Positions 1 through 4,072 of a DNA stretch of 5,362 nucleotides are shown here, one piece after another (the first letter of the stretch is position 1; every line of letters starts with the position of its first letter). This stretch comes from Candidatus Woesearchaeota archaeon (GTDB taxonomy: Archaea > Nanobdellota > Nanobdellia > Woesearchaeales > PXDW01). The stretch spans positions 1 through 5,362 of the forward strand of contig PXDW01000067.1 in NCBI GenBank assembly GCA_003564925.1, written 5' to 3'. The notes under the pieces are model-generated. The model searched no databases, was not told the origin of the DNA, and saw nothing but the letters and a program-made list of their open reading frames with translations. The position numbers and the translations under genes were made by a program.

Positions 1-263
1 TAGGTTTGTCCATCATCACCGCATACAGGATTGTACTCCATTGTGCAGAATTCAGCAGCCTTCTGTTCTTCTGTGCAAAAGTGTACTTCATCAGTTGGCT
101 CGCATTCTCCCATCTCATAATAATCGATGTTTCCGCTTGAGCAGGCTACACATGGATTTCCATAGGTTTGTCCATCATCACCGCATACAGGATTGTACTC
201 CATTGTGCAGAATTCAGCAGCCTTCTGTTCTTCTGTGCAAAAGTGTACTTCATCAGTTGGCTC
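1..263 (-). repeat. Tandem 162-bp coding repeat (one full unit plus a cut second copy)
   Basis: Positions 1-101 are identical, base for base, to 163-263, giving a period of 162 bp (54 codons, frame-preserving). The full unit is 102-263; the next copy begins at 101 and runs off the left edge. Each unit encodes a short acidic linker (EPTDEVHF) plus one Kazal domain. Because synonymous positions have not diverged, the duplication is recent or the copies are homogenised. The number of further copies beyond the edge cannot be seen. Confidence 0.95.
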
Positions 264-449
264 TTCTATTATTTCATCTGTTCTTTCTGTAAAAACTATG
301 TCCCCAACTCTGCACTGCCTTGGATAGCTTTCCATTACTGGATAGCCTGCTTCAACACAATCTTCAAAGCTGGTTATTTCTGTTGTTGTTTCGCATCCCA
401 ATGCAAAAAGCATTGACAAAGCTAAAATTCCTAATATTATTCCTTTCAT
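1..449 (-). CDS. Kazal-domain (serine protease inhibitor-like) lipoprotein, C-terminus off the left edge
   Basis: The frame is open from ATG at 449 to the window edge, giving 149 visible residues. Residues 1-18 form a hydrophobic signal sequence ending FALGC, so Cys19 is a probable lipidation site, although Ala at -3 is not the classic lipobox residue. Residues 27-54 carry an SFEDCVEAGYPVMESYPRQC segment that I recall from many archaeal and CPR secreted proteins. Then come 54-residue repeats. In the first, Cys71, Cys81, Cys89, Cys100, Cys103 and Cys116 fit the Kazal pattern, including C-x6-Y-x3-C at 89-100. The CTMEYNPVCG stretch closely resembles ovomucoid third domain, where the scissile bond lies two residues after the second Cys. 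By that analogy P1 is Met83 and P1' is Glu84. The second repeat breaks off at Thr149. The likely role is inhibition of exogenous subtilisin- or chymotrypsin-like proteases at the cell surface, but binding or adhesion is also possible. The start is supported by a Shine-Dalgarno at 454-460. Confidence 0.88.
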   Translation of the reverse strand, partial: MKGIILGILALSMLFALGCETTTEITSFEDCVEAGYPVMESYPRQCRVGDIVFTERTDEIIEEPTDEVHFCTEEQKAAEFCTMEYNPVCGDDGQTYGNPCVACSSGNIDYYEMGECEPTDEVHFCTEEQKAAEFCTMEYNPVCGDDGQT

Positions 450-453
450 GATT

Positions 454-460
454 ATCACCT
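454..460 (-). promoter_or_regulatory. Ribosome binding site of the Kazal lipoprotein
   Basis: Read on the minus strand the site is AGGTGAT, four bases before the ATG at 449. It is complementary to the usual archaeal 16S 3' end (anti-SD CACCUCC) and fixes the start codon. Confidence 0.7.
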
Positions 461-480
461 TTAATATAGATAGTGTAACA

Positions 481-488
481 TATATAAA
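481..488 (-). promoter_or_regulatory. Box A (TATA)-like element for the Kazal lipoprotein
   Basis: On the minus strand this reads TTTATATA, matching the archaeal box A consensus. The usual spacing would put the transcript start near 458, leaving a very short leader that would cut into the Shine-Dalgarno. A start a few bases earlier, or another AT-rich element near 497-504, would resolve this. No convincing BRE purine stretch is seen upstream. Confidence 0.45.
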
Positions 489-497
489 TAGGTTATG

Positions 498-524
498 TAT
501 ATTTCAATCTGAGTTGAAACTATA
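498..524. promoter_or_regulatory. Inverted repeat between divergent promoters, possible operator
   Basis: The arms are TTTCAA (502-507) and TTGAAA (514-519), separated by six bases. The symmetry continues outward as TATA (498-501) and TATA (521-524), with one extra C at 520. It lies between the minus-strand box A at 481-488 and the plus-strand box A at 556-563. It could therefore bind a dimeric regulator controlling one or both genes. Chance symmetry in AT-rich DNA is a real alternative. Confidence 0.3.
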
Positions 525-555
525 TAGAATAATTTACTAGATAATTATGATAATA

Positions 556-563
556 TTTAAATA
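556..563 (+). promoter_or_regulatory. Box A (TATA)-like element implying a leaderless transcript
   Basis: TTTAAATA is centred about 26 bases before the ATG at 586. In archaea that distance places transcription initiation at the start codon itself. No Shine-Dalgarno precedes the ATG, which agrees with leaderless translation. Another TATATA at 521-526 could give a leader of roughly 35 bases instead. Confidence 0.5.
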
Positions 564-585
564 TAATTATTGAAATTTATTATCT

Positions 586-1452
586 ATGAAAGAGATTAAA
601 TTACAAAAACCTTTTCTGGATTTACCTTCTTTCAATCTTAAAGATAAAGTTCCTTTCAGCTTATATGTAGATTTCTATGAAGAAGAAATGTCAAAAAGAA
701 ATGGAGGATTAGAGCTTGATTCTATATACAAGGATACATTTCTTAATTTAGAAAATTATAAGAGAATTATACCTCATTATTGCCAACATGGTGGAGACAG
801 AGGATTTGATTATTTAGATAATATTTTGGAAAAATTTGAAAATATAAAAACTCCTTCTTCAATGGCTGTTTCAGATTTGGAAGAACTAGAAAAACACGTT
901 CTGAAAGCTTACCAATCTTCTTATGCTCATTATATTATTGCTAAAAAGAAAGGGCTTAAAAATTTTATTTCATATACCAGATTTCCAGAAAATTGTTGTG
1001 GCATGTCCTCAAGAAATATAATGCTATCATTAATGGAGCACGGATACCATAATGCTGTCTATGGCTACAATGAAAAGAATGATCACGGATGTGTTTTAAT
1101 TCCTTTTGTTATGGAGGATAATCAAGGCATCATTATAATAGACCCAACATCCGATCAGCTTTGGGATGATTCTATGCCAAGGGAACATTTCCTGAAAAAA
1201 CCAAAAAACCACTCGTTTGTTGTTTTTGGGAATTTAAAGGATAAAAAATTTGTTTGCTTTAATGGGAATTGGAAATACATAACTGACAGGAGGGGAGAAA
1301 AAGATCTTGTACCTGAAAATATGATATATCTTGAAACCTTAAGAGATCATAAAAATCAACAAGTAGATAATATAAAACCATACAATTGTTTTAGGGGCCT
1401 TGCAGATTATCTAGAAAAAGCATTTTCAAACCCTGCCGAAATAAAATGGTAA
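586..1452 (+). CDS. Unknown soluble protein with a papain/transglutaminase-like Cys-His-Asp signature
   Basis: The product is 288 residues. The ATG is the first possible start, because an in-frame TGA sits at 571-573. There is no signal peptide or membrane segment, so it is probably cytoplasmic. I do not recognise the family by name. The middle carries NCCGMSS (Cys137 and Cys138) at the start of a likely helix, then NDHGCVLIPF (His167), then IIIIDPTSDQLW (Asp186). Cys in a helix, then His and Asp on successive strands, is the layout of papain-fold enzymes, including transglutaminase-like proteases and arylamine N-acetyltransferases. The 'DPTSDQ' after a hydrophobic strand is typical of the acid position in such enzymes. 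A protease, deamidase or acyl-transfer activity is therefore inferred, with Cys138 the better nucleophile candidate. Residues 1-110 are a charged, mostly helical region without a recognised domain; 60-75 contain a further Cys and two His (HYCQHGGD). Its last 7 bases overlap the next gene, so the two are probably co-translated. Confidence 0.8.
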   Translation: MKEIKLQKPFLDLPSFNLKDKVPFSLYVDFYEEEMSKRNGGLELDSIYKDTFLNLENYKRIIPHYCQHGGDRGFDYLDNILEKFENIKTPSSMAVSDLEELEKHVLKAYQSSYAHYIIAKKKGLKNFISYTRFPENCCGMSSRNIMLSLMEHGYHNAVYGYNEKNDHGCVLIPFVMEDNQGIIIIDPTSDQLWDDSMPREHFLKKPKNHSFVVFGNLKDKKFVCFNGNWKYITDRRGEKDLVPENMIYLETLRDHKNQQVDNIKPYNCFRGLADYLEKAFSNPAEIKW

Positions 1453-2228
1453 AATCTATATTGGTAAAAGGAACAGAAAATAGTCTAGATGGAAGAGTAA
1501 TCATCTATTCTAAATGTTGGACACCTTATTATAATAAAAAAACAGGAGAATTAATTGAGAGAGACAATCCATATATTGCGTTCTATTATTCAGATGATAG
1601 CAAAGCGCTTTTTGATAAATTGCCTGAATTTAGAAAAGACCTTGTTGAAACAATAGGTACAAAAAAAGAATATGTTGAGTTTAATAGAGGTATAATGGTT
1701 CCTAAAAAAATAATAGAAAGATTTCTAGATGGCGAAGAAGGTGTTATAAATTTGGGTCAAAAGATTGAAATGTATGATGAAGATTTTAGAAATTTTTCAG
1801 AGGATATATTATATGTTGGGGAATGTGTAGACGATAAAGAGGGATTTAATAAAATAAGAACAATGAGTGATCTTTATTTTAGAAATATGAAAAAGCAAAA
1901 AGTAAGACCCTTAACACATAAAGATTTTTATGGCGATTCATTAAAAAAATTTATTAAAAAAAGATTTATTGATAAGATGGTTGCTGCAAGTGTTGAAAAA
2001 GAGTATTACATATATCTTAAGGTTCTTGGAGAATTAGAAAAATTTTCAAAAGATTCTAATTTTTATAAGCAAATACCTGGTTTGTCTATTGAAATTGAAA
2101 AAGGTTTTAATGAAGAATATATTGATGAGCCCAAAGTCAGAAAATATGTTTCTTTAATGGATTCCATACATCTGGAAAATTACTGGCATTCTACAATACT
2201 TGAAAGAGAAATAAAAGGATTATTTTGA
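1446..2228 (+). CDS. Hypothetical protein, partner of the upstream Cys-hydrolase-like gene
   Basis: The product is 260 residues and I do not recognise it. The ATG at 1446 lies inside the last codons of the preceding gene (7-base overlap). It has no Shine-Dalgarno, so translation probably depends on ribosomes finishing the upstream gene. The sequence is soluble, very rich in Lys and Glu, and lacks signal peptide or membrane segments. Residues 1-50 look like beta strands (ILVKG, GRVIIYSK, PYIAFYYSDD); about 55-130 are mixed, and 140-260 mainly helical (FIKKRFIDKMV, YIYLKVLGELEKF). Only two Cys (24 and 127) are present and no catalytic motif stands out. Overlap with the putative hydrolase suggests that the two products work together, as substrate, regulator or immunity partner; that is inference. 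The AT-rich, A-heavy codon use resembles the upstream gene more than the glycosyltransferase or helicase. Confidence 0.75.
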   Translation: MVKSILVKGTENSLDGRVIIYSKCWTPYYNKKTGELIERDNPYIAFYYSDDSKALFDKLPEFRKDLVETIGTKKEYVEFNRGIMVPKKIIERFLDGEEGVINLGQKIEMYDEDFRNFSEDILYVGECVDDKEGFNKIRTMSDLYFRNMKKQKVRPLTHKDFYGDSLKKFIKKRFIDKMVAASVEKEYYIYLKVLGELEKFSKDSNFYKQIPGLSIEIEKGFNEEYIDEPKVRKYVSLMDSIHLENYWHSTILEREIKGLF

Positions 2229-2254
2229 ATTATATTTTTATAATAGTTCTAAAA

Positions 2255-2261
2255 TTTTTTT
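2255..2261 (+). terminator. T-tract terminator after the two-gene unit
   Basis: A run of seven T follows the TGA at 2226-2228 by 26 bases, within T-rich sequence and without a strong hairpin. This is the usual form of archaeal intrinsic termination. Confidence 0.45.
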
Positions 2262-2280
2262 ATATTTAAACCTAATTAAA

Positions 2281-2304
2281 TATTGTTATAAAAACAATAA
2301 AAAA
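2281..2304 (-). terminator. T-tract terminator with a small stem after the cold-shock gene
   Basis: On the minus strand the cold-shock gene is followed by T6 (2304-2299) and T5 (2294-2290). A perfect 7-base inverted repeat, TATTGTT (2281-2287) with AACAATA (2293-2299) and a 5-base loop, overlaps the tract. It separates the convergent genes. Confidence 0.45.
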
Positions 2305-2337
2305 GAATTCTTTCGTATATTGGCTTAATGATACTAT

Positions 2338-2529
2338 TTACTCTTTATTGACATTTACAGCTTTAGGTCCCCTATCGCCTTGCTCGACATCGAATGTTAC
2401 AGAATCATTTTCTTGCAAATTTATTCCTTCTTTCAAGGCTGTCTGATGCACGAAATATTCTTTACCATCTTCAGCGGCGATGAAACCAAAACCTTTCATT
2501 TCATTGAAAAATTTTACAGTTCCTTTCAT
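2338..2529 (-). CDS. Cold-shock-domain RNA-binding protein (CspA family)
   Basis: The product is 63 residues, close to the usual 65-70 of free-standing cold-shock proteins. It is a five-stranded OB fold that binds single-stranded nucleic acid and acts as an RNA chaperone. The N-terminus MKGTVKFFNE is typical, with Phe in place of the frequent Trp. RNP1 is KGFGFI (12-17), RNP2 is YFVHQT (25-30), and the end has the family pattern V-x-F-D-V-x2-G-x-R/G-P-x-A. The start at 2529 is preferred over a longer in-frame ATG at 2559 for two reasons. A perfect AAGGAGG lies seven bases before it, and the family begins at MKGTVKFF. The ten extra residues (MPEYTQGGKQ) are simply the Shine-Dalgarno region and the out-of-frame end of the upstream gene. 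Its ATG overlaps the stop of the zinc-ribbon gene (ATGA), so it is the last gene of the helicase operon, though the strong ribosome binding site should allow high independent translation. Confidence 0.95.
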   Translation of the reverse strand: MKGTVKFFNEMKGFGFIAAEDGKEYFVHQTALKEGINLQENDSVTFDVEQGDRGPKAVNVNKE

Positions 2530-2651
2530 TTGTTTTCCTCCTTGTGTATATTCTGGCATTTTACGCAGAAATTTAATTTGGATTCGTCTCTATTAACAAC
2601 AAACCTTTTTTTACAGGCTCTGCAATATTTGACTATCTTATAATCTACCAT
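2526..2651 (-). CDS. Small zinc-ribbon protein (41 residues)
   Basis: ATG at 2651 opens a 41-residue frame ending in TGA at 2528-2526. Cys10-x2-Cys13 (YCRACKKRF) and Cys29-x2-Cys32 (FCVKCQN) are separated by 15 residues, the layout of a treble-clef or zinc-ribbon knuckle pair binding one Zn. The rest is basic (KKRF, VVNRDESK), as in nucleic-acid or ribosome-associated ribbons. Both ends are interlocked with neighbours: it overlaps the helicase by 14 bases upstream, and its stop shares ATGA with the cold-shock start downstream. A modest GAAGG (2662-2666) lies ten bases before the ATG. The overlaps, Cys spacing and full coverage of the gap between two RNA-binding genes argue that it is real. 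The inferred role is an RNA-binding accessory to the cold-shock protein or helicase; no specific family is recognised. Confidence 0.8.
   Translation of the reverse strand: MVDYKIVKYCRACKKRFVVNRDESKLNFCVKCQNIHKEENK
2537..2543 (-). promoter_or_regulatory. Strong Shine-Dalgarno deciding the cold-shock gene start
   Basis: AAGGAGG on the minus strand, seven bases before the ATG at 2529. It lies inside the zinc-ribbon coding sequence and is the strongest ribosome binding site in the window. Confidence 0.85.
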
Positions 2652-3375
2652 TGTTATTAAACCTTCTTTTATTTTTTGTTATTCTAGGCAATACTGCCTT
2701 TTTTATATATGGCTTTTTAAGTTTTTCTACATTAAAATTCCTGTATTCATTAAGGATTCTTGAAAAGCTCTCATGATCATAATCGCAAAGAAGGTTTATA
2801 ACTTTTCCTTTTTCACCTGCTCTTGCTGTCCTTCCTATCCTATGGATATAGTCTTTCGGATCTTTTGGAAGGTCATAATTATATACATGAGAAACATCAT
2901 CAATATGAAGGCCTCGAGCAGCAACATCTGTGCAAACCAAAACTCTGGATTTTCCTTTATGGAATGTTTTTATTGTCTTTGTTCTTTTATTTTGTGTTAG
3001 GCCTCCATGTATGGAAATCGCATCTAAATTATTTTTTCTAAGCGCACTAACGACAAAATCAACGTTTCTTCTTGTGTTGCAAAAAACCATAATCAGGCTC
3101 GAGCTTTCATTATTAAGCAAATGTATAAGAAGAGAAAGCTTCATGTTCTTTTGAACATCGTAATAAACCTGCTTTAGCTTGCTTGGATCAACCATCTTTT
3201 TTCCAAAAACATTTACAGCATCTTTTGTATATTTTTTAGATAATTTTTTTATGCTGTCTGATATTGTAGCTGAGAAAAACAATGTTTGCCTTTCTTTAGG
3301 GCAGTTTTTTATTATTTTTTCAACATCTTCTATGAAGCCCATATCAAACATCCTGTCTACTTCATCCAAAACCAA
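2638..3375 (-). CDS. DEAD-box helicase, C-terminal open portion after the TAA
   Basis: This is the same frame as the N-terminal portion, continuing from codon 140. It carries DEVD, SAT, VFCNTRR, TDVAARG and HRIGRTARAG, so the second RecA domain is complete. The nearest possible independent start is TTG at 3375, in the middle of the strand leading to motif II, with no Shine-Dalgarno; the first in-frame ATG is at Met152. Independent translation is therefore doubtful. It is best read as the remainder of one interrupted helicase gene. Confidence 0.55.
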   Translation of the reverse strand: MVLDEVDRMFDMGFIEDVEKIIKNCPKERQTLFFSATISDSIKKLSKKYTKDAVNVFGKKMVDPSKLKQVYYDVQKNMKLSLLIHLLNNESSSLIMVFCNTRRNVDFVVSALRKNNLDAISIHGGLTQNKRTKTIKTFHKGKSRVLVCTDVAARGLHIDDVSHVYNYDLPKDPKDYIHRIGRTARAGEKGKVINLLCDYDHESFSRILNEYRNFNVEKLKKPYIKKAVLPRITKNKRRFNNNGRL

Positions 3376-3387
3376 AAGCTTTAGCTT

Positions 3388-3804
3388 TTAAAGGTCTATA
3401 GTCTCCCTTTGAAGATGATCCAAAAGCCTTCCGGGAGTCGCAACAACAACCTCTGCCCTTCTAAGCTCATTTATCTGCGGCTCAATAGAAACTCCACCAT
3501 ATACAGACATGATATTTAATTTTTTTGTGTATTTTTTTAAAGCTGTTTTTACCTGCTCTGCCAATTCCCTTGTTGGCGTGAGTATCAAAGACTGAAGGCC
3601 AGAATTTGGTATTACTTTCTCTATTATTCCGCATCCGAATGCCAAGGTTTTTCCAGAGCCTGTTGCAGACTCTCCAATGACATCTTTCCCATCAAGAATA
3701 TAAGGTATGGACTTTCCCTGAATTAAAGTCGGCTTATCAAATCCTTGCTCTTTTATTGCTGATTCTAATTCCTTGCTTAATCCTAAATCTTCGAATAAAT
3801 TCAT
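3388..3804 (-). CDS. DEAD-box helicase, N-terminal open portion before the TAA
   Basis: This is the part a ribosome would make if the TAA is obeyed: 138 residues holding the Q motif, motifs I, Ia, GG and Ib, and ending at RETIDL. It contains the ATP-binding P-loop but lacks the DEVD box, motif III and the whole second RecA domain, so it should have no helicase activity. The cut falls inside RecA domain 1, not at a domain linker, which argues against a natural split protein. The ATG at 3804 has only a weak, distant AGGT upstream. Confidence 0.7.
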   Translation of the reverse strand: MNLFEDLGLSKELESAIKEQGFDKPTLIQGKSIPYILDGKDVIGESATGSGKTLAFGCGIIEKVIPNSGLQSLILTPTRELAEQVKTALKKYTKKLNIMSVYGGVSIEPQINELRRAEVVVATPGRLLDHLQRETIDL

Positions 3805-3875
3805 TTTTTTATTTGCACTTACCTAGAAAAAGCGAAATGTTTGTTAAGACAAGTGCCCTCTCATCTACAGTAATG

Positions 3876-3886
3876 CTATACTATAG
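3876..3886. promoter_or_regulatory. Short palindrome at the predicted helicase transcript start
   Basis: CTATA-C-TATAG is a perfect 11-base symmetry. It lies where the box A at 3902-3909 would place the start of transcription, so it could be an operator or a secondary TATA-like element. It is short and may be chance. Confidence 0.2.
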
Positions 3887-3901
3887 ATTCTTTTGAGCTT
3901 A

Positions 3902-3909
3902 TTTATAAA
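3902..3909 (-). promoter_or_regulatory. Box A (TATA)-like element for the helicase operon
   Basis: TTTATAAA, usable on the minus strand, predicts transcription starting near 3879. That leaves a leader of about 75 bases before the ATG at 3804, much longer than for the other genes here. Within it, GCACTT and AAGTGC (3851-3856 and 3815-3820) can pair as a 6-base stem with a 30-base loop. The only Shine-Dalgarno-like bases (AGGT) fall next to the stem. The rest of 3910-4045 shows no convincing gene or RNA. Confidence 0.4.
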
Positions 3910-4048
3910 TGTTTTGTTTTTATTATTTTTACAACCACCTTGTATGATTTCTAATCCATTGTGCAGCTTTTTAATTCCTTCGCCGATATTTTATATGGGT
4001 ACCGAAAAGATTAAATATATATCAATAAATTGTCATATGTATGCCTTT

Positions 4049-4067
4049 AAAAAATTTAAGAAAAAAA
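4049..4067 (-). terminator. T-tract terminator after the glycosyltransferase
   Basis: On the minus strand, T7 (4067-4061) and T6 (4054-4049) begin six bases after the TAA at 4075-4073. This fits archaeal U-tract termination and separates this gene from the helicase operon. Confidence 0.5.
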
Positions 4068-4072
4068 GTTAA

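Larger units (their letters stand above)
2638..3804 (-). pseudogene. DEAD-box RNA helicase interrupted by one in-frame TAA
   Basis: Read through the stop, this is a 388-codon, RhlE-like minimal DEAD-box helicase that unwinds short RNA duplexes using ATP. All motifs are present in order: Q motif (GFDKPTLIQ, Gln29), motif I SATGSGKT (46-53), Ia PTRELA (77-82), GG (103-104), Ib TPGR (123-126), II DEVD (147-150), III SAT (178-180), IV VFCNTRR (240-246), V TDVAARG (292-298) and VI HRIGRTARAG (321-330). A short basic tail follows. The TAA at 3390-3388 is codon 139, between 'ETIDL' and 'KLKLLVLDEVD'. There Ser is common in relatives, so TCA to TAA would be one change. No frameshift or other damage is seen. 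Motif II is DEVD rather than DEAD. It overlaps the zinc-ribbon gene by 14 bases. It may be a recent nonsense allele, a sequence error or a readthrough gene; that cannot be settled here. Confidence 0.85.

Noticed and set aside
41..416. Plus-strand open frames across the Kazal gene
   Set aside because: They are antisense to a frame with a signal sequence, a Shine-Dalgarno and a perfect Kazal cysteine pattern. Their duplicated stretches are just the repeat read backwards.
502..520. CRISPR-like repeat (TTTCAA...TTGAAAC)
   Set aside because: It occurs only once, with no spaced copies or cas genes in the window.
2530..2559. Ten-residue N-terminal extension of the cold-shock protein
   Set aside because: It lies over the AAGGAGG site and the end of the zinc-ribbon gene, and the family begins at MKGTVKFF.
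3385..3393. UUUAAAA as a -1 frameshift slippery site at the helicase stop
   Set aside because: The heptamer is not in register with the zero frame, and both halves of the helicase are already in the same frame, so a single shift would not restore the protein.
3867..3993. Minus-strand open stretch of about 40 codons between the glycosyltransferase and the helicase
   Set aside because: It has no ATG, GTG or TTG start that fits, covers the predicted helicase promoter, and shows no motif.
3910..4045. Possible small RNA or tRNA in the slightly less AT-rich intergenic stretch
   Set aside because: No cloverleaf, C/D box pair or stable hairpin could be traced by eye on either strand.
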